NCBI GenBank assembly: GCA_964036275.1
Contig: OZ038434.1
Location: forward strand, 28,381,511-28,445,510
Length of the DNA: 64,000 bases
Direction of reading: 5' to 3'
Source of the DNA: Litoditis marina
Taxonomy: Eukaryota > Nematoda > Chromadorea > Rhabditida > Rhabditidae
In this document: positions 11,174-21,268 of the stretch, in pieces
Numbering within the stretch: position 1 is the stretch's first letter
Layout: each line of letters opens with the position of its first letter
Notes under the pieces: generated by a model
What the model saw: only the letters and a program-made list of their open reading frames with translations
Database searches by the model: none
What the model was told of the DNA's origin: nothing
Made by a program: the position numbers and the translations under genes

Positions 11174-14100
11174 TCACTCAATACTATAAGAAACAAAAAA
11201 CAACTGGAATAGATTGCATGAGGGTTTATTTGATTTACTTCGGATACATGTTATTTGTTGTTTCTTGCAGACGAACATTCTCATTCTGGTGTCACATTCC
11301 ACTGTCTGCCACGACTGTTCCGAGCTGTCCTGCGAAATCTGAAATTCAACTTCAAGTGGTCAGAAATATATTTGTTCTGAACAAATATGTATATATAGGA
11401 TTCTCTCGTTTCAAAATAGACCTATGTATATTGCCAGATTTCTGTGTGTTTGTAGTTTGATTCTGTTAGTTTTCGAACGAAGTTAATGATTTAGTACGTG
11501 TTTCGTGATCAAACTACAATGATCATTTGGTCAATACGTACATACCAATTTACTGAATCCACACTGTAGTTTTGACCTCGATACACGCAATAACTCGCGA
11601 CCTTTGACCTTTGACCGGAAAATCAACCGGATCAAACTACAACACAGTGCACATAGACTGTATTGAATCGCCTTTGGAAAAGTGAATTCATAATAGTGTT
11701 GGTTGAATGAGAGATTGTGAGCGATTGTGAAGGCGGCCAGACATACGCAGGCCTCAGCGTGTCTGCGGTCTCATTGACCTTCATGCTCTCTCGCCTTTCT
11801 GAGTCACACTGCTACGTACTAGCGGGTAGGAATGTTCCGTACAATCGTTATTGACAGTGTATGCCTTATTTCATGGTGTGTACAGAAAGGCTTCCCGAAT
11901 CATAAATAGTATCATTGTAACTTTACTTCACAAGTAGCTTCGAGTATTACAAGAAGCAGTTTTTTTCATTTATTTGTTCGGCAATAGAGACAAAAACTCA
12001 CGGTCACACACTGCTTTGTAGAGGTATCCACCGGTTCTCTCGGGGCCCAGTTTATGAAATCTACTCTCGAACCGTCACTCCACTGCCAGAAGCCAGCTGA
12101 ATGTCAATGAAAACGGTTTTTTATAGGTTACTTTTAATTTTCCATTTTTATTTCATGAGAAATATTCATTTGAAACAGCATTCTAAGTCCTGTGGAATGA
12201 CATTTAGTCCATTTTTTCTAAACGGTGCCTAATTCAACTAGAGCTTTCATTTTTAGTTTCGCTTTCTAACTATTGACCTATCTCATTTTTGTAGCATGAT
12301 CGTTTCTGTGCTAGTTGCTGGCAGGTATTCGTGGTTCAACTCTGTTCCTGTAGCCTTTTTTACACATTTTCTGTTATTTTCATTAATTTCTCCGACTCAT
12401 GTTTTTATGTTCGAAGGCGTAATTAGTCATAATGTTAATTGGAACAAGGTTGGTACACAAGCAGAACCACAAAATTTCAGTATCTGGAATTCGGACTCAC
12501 ATTCATAATTAAGTCCTATCCATGTCTGCTGCTCCGGGCTTGTGGCGGAGAGGCCGGTTTGCGAAAGACCGGAAAAATATCGGATTAGGCAATATTCTAT
12601 TCAGGCGACATACCATTTGACTGAACAAAGTTCCGAGAGCTTGCAGATAACTTTTGGGCAGACTATTCGTCACCTCTTCACCGACACTTTCTTTTGTTGG
12701 ATTGTTGTTGAAATAGGCGATTTTTGTCGGACACTAGGATAGGTTTGCTGTTTTTCCACAATATTATTCTGAAAAAGGCATTGCGCGGTCAAACAAGTTT
12801 CTGAGTTTGTTCACTCGTTATGAAACCTAACCCGTTCAATCGGACATATGTCCGATTGTCCTCATTCATCAACATTAATGTGGTCACGTCTAGGACAAAG
12901 TTGAAACGTACCTTTCTTCAATTAAATCATTCCAATCCTTCTAGTTCAATTGTAACGTCTGAACTTATTCCTCAGTATATGTAAAAACTGACTGGCAACA
13001 AACGCGTTTTCACCGTAGTTGTGAATCGAGGTCAGATGTCCTCCTACTTCCTTGCACAAAAATTCGGCACTGTTCCAATTAGAGGCCAGTAGCGTCTAGA
13101 CAACAGTATAAATGTTTAACGTAAAACGTGAGAATCTCAAGTTCGAAACGTGAAAAAGTGTGAACATGGTTGGCACATCAAACATGCACTTTTGCTATCA
13201 CACTGTTATTTCTTGCGAGTACAAGACAAGCAAAACGTGTTTGATTGTGAGTCAATGCGAAAATTTCTGAAGTACTTCTTGAACTCCATCGAAGTGTTTT
13301 TATTCCGTAACTTTATCGATAAAGAGGTAAAACAGGGTTTTCGGGCTGTATTGAGTAATGTTCAACAATTGAAAACATCATTCAGCCCTTTTTGACACGA
13401 ATTACGAAACAAGTAGTATGACACTTATTGCCGAATGTCCAACAAAAAGTGGATCAGTGAATAATGTTGCATGCGCTTTAAAGAAGGTCGATTATGTGGT
13501 TCAATTCCAACTCTTCAGTGGTTTAAACTGCAATACACTTTTCAATTGCGGACCGTTGACACGGGCTTGCTCCACATAACCGTCCGGCTTTGAGTTGTAA
13601 ATCCGCTAAGATCGCATTCGGAGTCGTGAAACGTCCTAGATCTACCAAAATAGGAAAAGAGTCCGGTATTTTATGTTTCCAAATAGGTTCTATCACAATT
13701 TGCTCACCGAGTAACATGAGTTCTGCAGGTCATAATATGTCCATCCGGTTGGACACGTTGAACAACCTGTAGCATTGTTTTAAGTTCTATGTTTTAACAA
13801 TAATGATGTATATCAGTTCGTTGACGCACCGAACAGTCAGAAAACAGTAATAAGACGTTGTTTACGAGACTTACTTGAGGAAAGTACCCAGAATCTCTAA
13901 AGCACTGCGACTTGTAGATTGCCAGGAAAATAAACTCGTATATCCCAATGTTGACGATATACAAGTCAAGCTGTTGCGTTACTGTTTTGGAAGGTGAAGA
14001 ATCCCGAGAATATGGTAAATATACAAGGAATTTCAGAAGTCCTGCCAAATATACAGGTTTTCCCGAAGTTCTGGGTAATATATAGTCTTTTTCATTACTA

Positions 14101-17100
14101 CTGAGACTCCTACAGTAGGATTTTAAAACTTTTCAAGCCGTTTTCCTCACTTACTTACGATAGGAAAGCTCAAGAATTTTCGCACCTCATTCTCATTATC
14201 AGGTAGAGTTAGTTTACGAGAGGATTTTCGATAAACTAAGTTTTCCGCTTGACAACAGCCTCCGGAAAACTTGTAAGGTTACTGTAGGAGTCTCAGTAGG
14301 AATGATGTGAACTATACAAGTCACGTTGTTTCAGAGATGGACTGAGCTCAAAACAGAAACCCTCATAGATCAGAGCACACCTCAGATCACCGCTAACTGG
14401 TTTCCTCTCTCAGTTCTTACGATTCCACACGCGTGAGATGATAGTCCAGTTGTCTTGTTGGTTGTTTCATGTTGGAAACTTGTTTACATTACATTTATAG
14501 TCTGAGGACCAACTGCTGTGCTGTTCTCAGTGTCAATTTTTGCCATGCCTTCTCGGGTTTAAATGTTTTGTAATGTCGTTATTATTATTGTTTTTGAATG
14601 TTACATCACACATGCTAGCATGCATATAAATTATAAATCAAACAAACTCACTCGAGGGCTGATTTGAAGGGTTGGGGTACGAGGCTGCTGTTGTCGGGCC
14701 GCTAGCGGTATTTCCCTAAAAAAACATGATTAATACCCAAACAAATAAAATTGTTTTACGGATTCTAATATTTCTACAAAGAATACAGAAGACTGAGGCC
14801 GCTTTCATACACTTTACGTCGCGGTTAACGTCGTCGTTAAAGTAGGACGATTATGAGGTTCAATCGAACCGCTTCAGTCCTTTAAACTGTTAAACATGTT
14901 ATGGCACAGACCGCTTTCATTCCGAGAACGACTAGAAAGGAGAGAACAAGAAGAAGAAGCGAGTCGAGCCATCCTGACAAGAAGAACAAAGAGTGCAGTC
15001 TACGCTTCTGGAAGACGCTTCACGCTGTCTGGGAAATGGGTATAAATACCCCGATCACTCTCCAATAAACAGTTCCAAACCTACTGTGTGCTTGTTGTAT
15101 CAACACTTCTAAGTGGCGATCAGCTTATAGTACTCACTAGGGAAGGTCTATCGTCGTCTGCAACCCGATCTACTCCTGCTAGCTGTTCGAAGACAGCGCT
15201 TGTGGAGCACCGATGGTCGTAACGGATGACACCCAACAGCCAGGATCCCCGAGGAGCTCTGCTCCCACTCACCTTCCGGTGTACCGGGGGCAAGCGCCTG
15301 GTGCATATCGCCCCGGATCCTCTTGGAAAACCTGGTTACGTTTATTTTCCAACTTCTTGACGTTGCAAAAAGTCACTGTAGAGAGTGACCAACGTCTCAT
15401 CTTTCTTCAAGAAATAGGAGATTCGAATTATGAACTCCTTGAGTCTTTGTTGCAAGGTCGTACTCCCGAAGATACACCAATTACAGAGTTGTACAGCGTT
15501 ATGGAGAAGCACTTTGCCCCGAAGAAACTGGTCCTCGCCGAGCGCTATCGTCTGATGACCATGGCCCAGAACAGTGGACAGACCCTGCAGGACTTCTACG
15601 CCAGCATCCAGAAGACTGCCAAGGACTGTGACTTCGGCGCCATCAAGGACCACCGGGACGCTCAGGTTACCTTGGTATTCATTGGTGGAATTTCCTCCCT
15701 TGAAACCAGGAAGAGACTTCTTGAGAAAGAGGATCTGACTTCTAAGCAAGCCTTAGAAATTGCGGAAGCTTTCGAGAGAGTGGGCCAAAATGCGCCACAT
15801 CTCAAAGAAGGTAGCCATCCTACTGGAATCGGCAAAATTTTCGCTAAGAAGTCAGACCGCTCTGTTCATAGCAAGGGCAAGTGGGAACCAAAGTCATTCA
15901 AATCCACAAAAAAGCATGACTCCCACAAACCCAAGCATGGACATGGTACTAATTGTACCGTATGTGGCATGAAAGGACATTCATCTGAGCGCTGCTTCCA
16001 CAAGGAAGGAGCGTTCTGCGGCAACTGTCGCAAGTCCGGCCACTTGGCAAGAGCTTGTAGAAAGCAGGCCAAAGTCTCGCGTCACGTAAATTCTTGTGCC
16101 GAGCCAGACTTTTCCGACAGTGAGGATGTTTTTTGCAATCGCATCCACCAAGTTACCAATAGGGTACACTGTCATGGAATTAAGTCTGAGGGATCGAATT
16201 TTTCGACCCGATCTTTTGCAAAAGTCTCTGTGCCGCATGCTATGCAGAGCCGGACCTTGTCCGAGGGTTCTCTACAAACCCGCTCATATGCCGAAGTAGT
16301 CTCCTGTCATGCGCAAAGGAGCCAGATTCAGATTGAATCTGCCGAGCACAAAAACGTGACTCGAAGCTCGCATTCGTGTAAAAACGGAAAGTCGAGAAAA
16401 GGCAATAGGAAAGTCTCCGATCCTCCTAAAGGAAACAGGAGCCAGACTCTCAAGTCTGCCGAGTCTCATGTGGTGGCCCGGAAAGTCCCTCAGCCGCGTA
16501 AAAACGGTCTGAAGGGCCAGGTTCTCATTGAATCTGCTGAACCCAATCCAGTGGTTCAGAAAGTCCCTACATCTTCGTATGAGTGTAAGGGCCAGGCCTT
16601 AATTGAGCCTGACGAGTCTGAAATATTGACTCGTAAAGACTCCCAACCGCTCAATGCAACGAGGAGCCAGATTCTCATTGAATCTGCTGAACCGAATTCA
16701 ATGGTTCAGAAAGTCCCTACATCTTCATATGAGAGTAAGGGCCAGGCCGTAATTGAGCCTGACGAGTCTGAAATATTGACTTATAAAGACTCCCAACCGC
16801 TATATGCAACGAGGAGCCAGATTCTTAATGAATCTGCTGAACCAAATCCAGTGGTTCAGGAAGTCCCTACATCATTGTGTAAGGGCCAGGTCTCGATGAA
16901 ACCTGACAAGTCTGAAACATTGGCTTGTAAAGACTCCAATCTGTATCCAAAACAGAGGAGCCAGACTACCAGTCTGCCAGCCAACGTTAACAAGGATAAG
17001 AGCTCAAGGGAAAATTCCCCTACACTGATCAATAGTGTAAAAAATGGGCCACCTTGTCTGCTGGACCTTGAGATAAACGGTAAATCCGTGCCCTGTGAGC

Positions 17101-20100
17101 TAGATACAGGAGCATCAATCTCAATAATTGACTATGACGTATGGGTCGGAATTGGCAAACCAACCCTATTGCCAGTGAAAACACAGGCAATGGCTTATAA
17201 TAAAAGTCCTATCCGCTTCGCCGGAATGTCAAAAGTCAAAGTCAAGTTCAACGGAAACCAAGCCATCATACCTATTCATGTTCTAGAAGGACAGAATAGT
17301 GGTTATCCGTTGTGTGGACGTGACATGATACGTTCACTAGGCATCGATTGTGGTCCACACTACCGCACGGTGTTCGAGGTCAAGACGCTAGATCGTCAGA
17401 CACTCAAATCCGAGCTAACCGAGATGTTAGAGCAGAACAAGGCACTCTTCAACCCAGAACTGGGAAAGTGTACTACGGTCCAGGCACACCTTAAATTCAA
17501 AGAGGATACGCCAACCCCGAAATTTTTTCGGGCAAGACCGATTCCGTTCGCTCTCAGACCAAAGGTTATTGAAAAGCTCGATGAAATGGTACGAAACGGT
17601 ACCTTGGTCAGAGTAGAACACTCTGACTGGGCAACACCTCTCGTGGTTGTGCCTAAACCAGGAGGCAAAATCAGGGTATGCGGTGACTACAAAGTAACAG
17701 TCAACCAGCAATTGGATATCAACCAATACCCGTTGCCCATTCCAGACGATCTGTTCCATATGCTAAATGGAGGGACAAAGTTCTCTAAGATGGATCTGTC
17801 TGATGCATACATGCAAGTGGAACTAGACCAAGAGTCTAGAAAATACACCACTATCAATACGTTGAAAGGCATGTTCGAGTATACACGAGTACCATTTGGT
17901 GTAGCCTCTGCCCCAGCCATATTCCAACGCATAATGGAAACAACGCTGGCAGGTATAGAAGGTGTTCTCGTATACCTAGACGACATCACGGTCACCGCGC
18001 CGGATGATCGCACGCATCTCGATCGACTCAGACGAGTGCTAGACCGCCTTAATAAGGCAGGTTTCCGACTAAAACGTGAAAAATGTGAATTCCTAACAGA
18101 AAAAATGGATTTTCTGGGACACGTTGTCGATGCCAATGGCATACGACCCTCGCAAGAGAAGCTGAAAGGCATGGTCAATATGCCAGAACCGAAAAACCTC
18201 AAGGAAATCGAATCCTTTTTGGGGATGGTTCAATATTATGGCAAGTTCATCCCGAATCTATCTACCTTGGCAGCCCCGATGAATGGTTTGCGTAAAAAAG
18301 GAGTAGTATTCAAATGGGAAAAGGAACAGCAAACTGCGTTCCATGCTATCAAGAAAAGGTTGATGGAAACCGATATCTTGACGCATTATGACCCCCAAAC
18401 TCCAGTGCCACTGATGCCTCCGATTATGGATTGGGAGCAGTCATCTATCACACATACGCCGATGGCAAAGAAAAAGTCATCGCCTATGCCTCACGTTCAC
18501 TCACAAAAGAGGAACGAAACTATGCTCAAATTGAGAAAGAGGCATTAGGCATTGTATATGGCGTTGAGAAATTCAATCAATTTCTCTATGGAAGGAAATT
18601 TACCCTCCTGACCGATCATCAACCATTGGTGAAAATATTCGGTCCCAAGCATGAACTACCAATCATTGCTGCGAAGAGATTGCATCGCTGGGCACTGAGG
18701 TTAATGGTGTATTCTTTCGAAATCGAATATAGAAACACCCACGAGTTCGGAAATGCAGATGGGTTATCCAGACTGCCCGACCCTCGAGAATTACCCAGTG
18801 CAGAAGCCATCGTACGAGAAGTACAGATGATAGATATGCAAGATGAATATCTCGAAAAACTTCCTATGTCTGAAAAAGACATTTCAGAAGCAACTCAAAA
18901 GGACACTTTGTTGCAAGTGGTAAAACAGTACATTATAAATGGCTGGCCACCAAAGGTCCGAAATGAGGCTCTGAAGGCATTCACTGGCAAGAAAGAGGAA
19001 TTAAGCATCCATAAAGGGTGCATCCTCTGGGGTACACGCGTAGTAATACCGACCCAATACAAGAAGAAAATTCTTGAAATGCTGCACAGTAGCCACTATG
19101 GGAAGAGCAGAATGATATCTTTAGCCCGAATGAAGGTTTGGTATCCCGGAATTGATAGCGACATCACCAAATTGGTGGCAGCGTGTGACACATGCGCAAT
19201 TTTCGCTAGGGATCCTGTAAAAACAAAACTGCATCCATGGGAAGAGCCGGCAAAGCCCTGGCAACGACTCCACATGGACTTCTGCCAGACAGAAGATGGC
19301 AGTATGTGGTTAGTTGTGGTCGACGCAAAGTCAAAATGGCCGACAGTGGTAAAAATGAGAACCACAACAACTGAAAAAACCACCGCAGTACTCAAGCAAC
19401 TGTTCTCATTACATGGATTACCCGAACAAATAGTATCGGATAATGGACCTCAATTTGCGTCCAGAGAATTCAAAGAATTCTGCCAGTTGCGAAACATTGA
19501 GTTAACACTCACTCCGCCTTACCACCCTAATTCTAATGGGGAAGCGGAAAGACTGGTTCAAACATTCAAGAAGGGACTGTATAAAGGTATCAGATCAGGC
19601 AAAAGCACTGACGAAGCTGTAACAGACCTTGTTTCAATATAGAGTGACACCCCATCCTGCAACAGGCAAATCGCCAGCAGAGATATTAATGGGCAGACAA
19701 CTCAGAACCGCCTTTGACTTCATAAAAACCGACAAAAAAGTCGTTCCTGATAATCAATACAGGGAAAATATGAAGAAACATTACAAAGGCAAGGCAGTAA
19801 AGACTTTCAAACCAGGCCAAGAAGTCTACCTACGCAATTTTAATGCAAAAGGAGACAAATGGCTACCTGGGATTGTCACGGAAATTTCCGGCGCTAATAC
19901 GTACATAGTACACTATGGCACAGGTCATAGAAAAGCGCATGCTGACCAACTGAGAAAGAAAGTCACTTTCTGGGAAGATTTGGACACTACCGTTCTTGTA
20001 CAAATGCCTACTCAGAATAAGGGTAATGGTCAGAAACGTACACCAAAGACGAAGGTCCCTCGAGCAATTCCGAATGCACCGAGAAAATCTAACCGGATGA

Positions 20101-21268
20101 GGAAACCAGTAGATAGGTATCAAGCAGCCAATATGGTGCAAACCTACCACCACAACCCCACCGTTAATAGCATTTCGATGAAAATGAAAACCGTGGATGT
20201 GGAAATTGCACGCCGTAAACAGGCAACCAACGACGTAAACGAACCTGTTAAACCGTTGACGAACTCAAAATCACGTGAAATGCAGCGTGAAAAGTGCAAT
20301 TCGAGGAATGAAAACCAGGGGAGGGAATATCCGATCCGGAGAAGGTTTCATTCCAGTAGAAGGTTTCACAAGTACACACAGATTGGACACCTGATCCATA
20401 TTCAACGAAGATGTAGAGTAGCATTGAACTTCGCTCACACGATTGAGGGGAGATGTAGATCTAACTCGAACTTCACAAAAGATCGTATGCAGAGAGGTAC
20501 ACCTAACAATGTGAACTCCACTTCCTCAAACAAAGCAAGGGAGTGGAGACGTAACACTAGGGAGAACTCTGCCAACCCGTTCTCGGGTCCGATCAACAAT
20601 TTTGGTCATCGCCGCGCCAGAGATCCTAGTAGTATTGATGAGTCATCAATAGGGGAGGTGTTATGGCACAGACCGCTTTCATTCCGAGAACGACTAGAAA
20701 GGAGAGAACAAGAAGAAGAAGCGAGTCGAGCCATCCTGACAAGAAGAACAAAGAGTGCAGTCTACGCTTCTGGAAGACGCTTCACGCTGTCTGGGAAATG
20801 GGTATAAATACCCCGATCACTCTCCAATAAACAGTTCCAAACCTACTGTGTGCTTGTTGTATCAACACTTCTAAGTAAACACATTTTTCAATTGCAGTTC
20901 AAAGGACCGTTGACACGGGATCGGTCCACATAATCGTCCTTCTTCATCAATGTGAAGAAAATATGCGCATCGCTCAAAAGTGAAAAACAGAGAGAAGTGA
21001 TCTGTAAACGTAAAAAGTAATCGTAAAAAGTATGAATGCGGGCTGAGAGTGCATTATGAGCACGGCGCGAGCAAACTAACAGAAAATTCAGGAGTCATGT
21101 GTTTTGCGTATGACATTCAACAACAAGCTGAATATGACATTCCATTCAGATACAAAAAAATATGTTTGTAGTATGGTTTAAAGTTTAGTTCGGAAATGTG
21201 CTGATTGTGTTACTTACACACATCCATCCGTAGCAATCGGTTGTGGCAGGAACAGTAGCAGGCTCAGT
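11174..21268 (-). CDS. C-type lectin domain gene block (linker plus lectin domain 2)
   Basis: Minus-strand exons with agreeing phases: 21218-21268 (TEPATVPATT), 14652-14715 (Thr/Ser/Pro linker), about 13875-13910, 12993-13095, 12501-12596, 12002-12096 and 11174-11338 (stop). The last five form a C-type lectin domain: NWNSAEFLCKEVGGHLTSIH, then WIGLNYE, FWQWSDGS, DFINWAPREP, CVT and WQTVEC ending FVCKK. The sugar-site tripeptide is REP rather than EPN or QPD, so calcium-dependent sugar binding is doubtful. The join between 14652 and 13910 is out of phase, so one exon is missing from the model. No start codon is placed: the block may begin with the 25912-24487 exons. An LTR retrotransposon in the opposite orientation occupies the intron between 14715 and 21218. 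Confidence 0.7.
11447..11519. repeat. Short inverted-repeat element F5
   Basis: tgtttgtagtttga at the left and gatcaaactacaa at the right enclose about 45 bp. Similar pairs are at 32080-32153, 45937-46153, 49853-49924 and 59112-59188. Confidence 0.5.
13484..13594. mobile_element. Fold-back MITE family F4, copy a
   Basis: Ends are inverted: ggtcgattatgtggttcaa at the left, ctccacataaccgtcc at the right. The middle contains tttaaactgcaatacac and ttttcaattgc. It shares its structure with 32226-32345 and with the element split by the retrotransposon at 14841-20943. It lies in an intron of the lectin gene. Confidence 0.65.
14081..14316. mobile_element. MITE family F2, copy a
   Basis: Termini are inverted: tatagt, then ctactgagactcctacagta on the left and tactgtaggagtctcagtag, then aactata on the right. 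Length is about 235 bp. Sister copies are at 25627-25797, 55102-55336, 56594-56827, 61119-61353 and 61881-62070. TA next to both ends suggests a mariner-like target site. Confidence 0.75.
14892..14896. repeat. Target-site duplication of the LTR retrotransposon
   Basis: AAACA precedes the 5' LTR and is repeated at 20877-20881 after the 3' LTR. The base T before each copy (14891 and 20876) also matches, so the duplication may be the six bases TAAACA. Confidence 0.8.
14897..15113 (+). repeat. 5' LTR
   Basis: 217 bp, starting TGTTATGG and ending TTCTAAG; I see no mismatch to 20659-20875. TATAAATA lies at 15041-15048 within the palindrome gggtataaataccc, and a polyadenylation signal AATAAA at 15064-15069. 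The 3' terminus is not the usual CA. Confidence 0.93.
15041..15048 (+). promoter_or_regulatory. TATA box of the 5' LTR
   Basis: TATAAATA inside the LTR, about 70 bp before the primer binding site and upstream of an AATAAA signal, as expected for an LTR promoter. The same box is at 20803-20810 in the 3' LTR. Confidence 0.6.
15114..15124 (+). other. Primer binding site
   Basis: TGGCGATCAGC directly follows the 5' LTR and would pair with a tRNA 3' end reading ...GCTGATCGCCA. The tRNA species cannot be named from this alone. Confidence 0.6.
15213..18548 (+). CDS. Retrotransposon Gag-protease-reverse transcriptase
   Basis: The open frame encodes an N-terminal Gag region (about residues 30-200), two CCHC zinc knuckles (residues 248-261 and 269-282), a low-complexity segment with about three imperfect 50-residue repeats (about 16520-16960), the protease motif DTGA (631-634), and a reverse transcriptase with FSKMDLSDAYMQ and the catalytic YLDD (921-924). 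RNase H begins, but real homology leaves this frame near 18410; the last 45 or so codons to 18548 are out-of-frame read-through. The first ATG after the primer site is taken as the start. Gag and Pol share one frame, with no stop or shift between them. Confidence 0.92.
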   Translation: MVVTDDTQQPGSPRSSAPTHLPVYRGQAPGAYRPGSSWKTWLRLFSNFLTLQKVTVESDQRLIFLQEIGDSNYELLESLLQGRTPEDTPITELYSVMEKHFAPKKLVLAERYRLMTMAQNSGQTLQDFYASIQKTAKDCDFGAIKDHRDAQVTLVFIGGISSLETRKRLLEKEDLTSKQALEIAEAFERVGQNAPHLKEGSHPTGIGKIFAKKSDRSVHSKGKWEPKSFKSTKKHDSHKPKHGHGTNCTVCGMKGHSSERCFHKEGAFCGNCRKSGHLARACRKQAKVSRHVNSCAEPDFSDSEDVFCNRIHQVTNRVHCHGIKSEGSNFSTRSFAKVSVPHAMQSRTLSEGSLQTRSYAEVVSCHAQRSQIQIESAEHKNVTRSSHSCKNGKSRKGNRKVSDPPKGNRSQTLKSAESHVVARKVPQPRKNGLKGQVLIESAEPNPVVQKVPTSSYECKGQALIEPDESEILTRKDSQPLNATRSQILIESAEPNSMVQKVPTSSYESKGQAVIEPDESEILTYKDSQPLYATRSQILNESAEPNPVVQEVPTSLCKGQVSMKPDKSETLACKDSNLYPKQRSQTTSLPANVNKDKSSRENSPTLINSVKNGPPCLLDLEINGKSVPCELDTGASISIIDYDVWVGIGKPTLLPVKTQAMAYNKSPIRFAGMSKVKVKFNGNQAIIPIHVLEGQNSGYPLCGRDMIRSLGIDCGPHYRTVFEVKTLDRQTLKSELTEMLEQNKALFNPELGKCTTVQAHLKFKEDTPTPKFFRARPIPFALRPKVIEKLDEMVRNGTLVRVEHSDWATPLVVVPKPGGKIRVCGDYKVTVNQQLDINQYPLPIPDDLFHMLNGGTKFSKMDLSDAYMQVELDQESRKYTTINTLKGMFEYTRVPFGVASAPAIFQRIMETTLAGIEGVLVYLDDITVTAPDDRTHLDRLRRVLDRLNKAGFRLKREKCEFLTEKMDFLGHVVDANGIRPSQEKLKGMVNMPEPKNLKEIESFLGMVQYYGKFIPNLSTLAAPMNGLRKKGVVFKWEKEQQTAFHAIKKRLMETDILTHYDPQTPVPLMPPIMDWEQSSITHTPMAKKKSSPMPHVHSQKRNETMLKLRKRH
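18413..19642 (+). CDS. Retrotransposon RNase H-integrase core (frame -1 to Gag-Pol)
   Basis: The frame resumes RNase H with DASDYGLGAV and continues with AYASRSLTKEERNYA and LLTDHQPL. It then enters integrase: an HHCC zinc finger (LHSSHYGK ... CDTCA) and the DDE core (LHMDFCQ, VSDNGPQF, NSNGEAER). There is no start codon suited to independent translation, so this is the continuation of the polyprotein after a one-base frame change. The frame ends at a stop just after DEAVTDLV. Confidence 0.85.
   Translation, partial: DASDYGLGAVIYHTYADGKEKVIAYASRSLTKEERNYAQIEKEALGIVYGVEKFNQFLYGRKFTLLTDHQPLVKIFGPKHELPIIAAKRLHRWALRLMVYSFEIEYRNTHEFGNADGLSRLPDPRELPSAEAIVREVQMIDMQDEYLEKLPMSEKDISEATQKDTLLQVVKQYIINGWPPKVRNEALKAFTGKKEELSIHKGCILWGTRVVIPTQYKKKILEMLHSSHYGKSRMISLARMKVWYPGIDSDITKLVAACDTCAIFARDPVKTKLHPWEEPAKPWQRLHMDFCQTEDGSMWLVVVDAKSKWPTVVKMRTTTTEKTTAVLKQLFSLHGLPEQIVSDNGPQFASREFKEFCQLRNIELTLTPPYHPNSNGEAERLVQTFKKGLYKGIRSGKSTDEAVTDLVSI
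19629..20807 (+). CDS. Retrotransposon integrase C-terminus and tail (original frame)
   Basis: The frame returns to that of Gag-Pol. It covers the end of the integrase core (YRVTPHPATGKSPAE, LMGRQLRT) and a C-terminal module with WLPGIVTEISG, similar to the GPY/F-type region of gypsy integrases. A long basic tail follows that runs about 150 bp into the 3' LTR and stops at 20807. It has no proper start and is part of the polyprotein. Opposite shifts near 18410 and 19625 restore the frame. Confidence 0.8.
   Translation: MFQYRVTPHPATGKSPAEILMGRQLRTAFDFIKTDKKVVPDNQYRENMKKHYKGKAVKTFKPGQEVYLRNFNAKGDKWLPGIVTEISGANTYIVHYGTGHRKAHADQLRKKVTFWEDLDTTVLVQMPTQNKGNGQKRTPKTKVPRAIPNAPRKSNRMRKPVDRYQAANMVQTYHHNPTVNSISMKMKTVDVEIARRKQATNDVNEPVKPLTNSKSREMQREKCNSRNENQGREYPIRRRFHSSRRFHKYTQIGHLIHIQRRCRVALNFAHTIEGRCRSNSNFTKDRMQRGTPNNVNSTSSNKAREWRRNTRENSANPFSGPINNFGHRRARDPSSIDESSIGEVLWHRPLSFRERLERREQEEEASRAILTRRTKSAVYASGRRFTLSGKWV
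20650..20658 (+). other. Polypurine tract
   Basis: AGGGGAGG lies directly before the TGTTATGG start of the 3' LTR, the expected plus-strand priming site. Confidence 0.7.
20659..20875 (+). repeat. 3' LTR
   Basis: Copy of 14897-15113 with no difference that I can find. TATAAATA is at 20803-20810 and AATAAA at 20826-20831. It contains the end of the long polyprotein frame. Confidence 0.93.

Larger units (their letters stand above)
14897..20875 (+). mobile_element. Ty3/gypsy-type LTR retrotransposon
   Basis: About 5.98 kb with two 217-bp LTRs that look identical base for base. The order is 5' LTR, primer binding site, gag, protease, reverse transcriptase, RNase H, integrase, polypurine tract, 3' LTR. 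Integrase after RNase H places it in the Ty3/gypsy type. No envelope gene is seen. The identical LTRs and intact target duplication point to a recent insertion, yet the polyprotein frame changes twice (near 18410 and 19625). It sits inside a MITE inside an intron of a minus-strand lectin gene. Confidence 0.95.
14841..20943. mobile_element. MITE F4, copy b, split by the LTR retrotransposon
   Basis: The left half (14841-14896) starts agtaggacgattatgagg. The right half (about 20876-20943) ends ggtccacataatcgtcct. Joined without the retrotransposon and one copy of its target duplication (TAAACA), the halves match the intact copies at 13484-13594 and 32226-32345. Confidence 0.7.

Noticed and set aside
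12600..12720. Minus-strand frame SVGEEVTNSLPKSYLQAL with a GTATGT donor
   Set aside because: Looks coding, but does not fit the phase of the lectin exons on either side.
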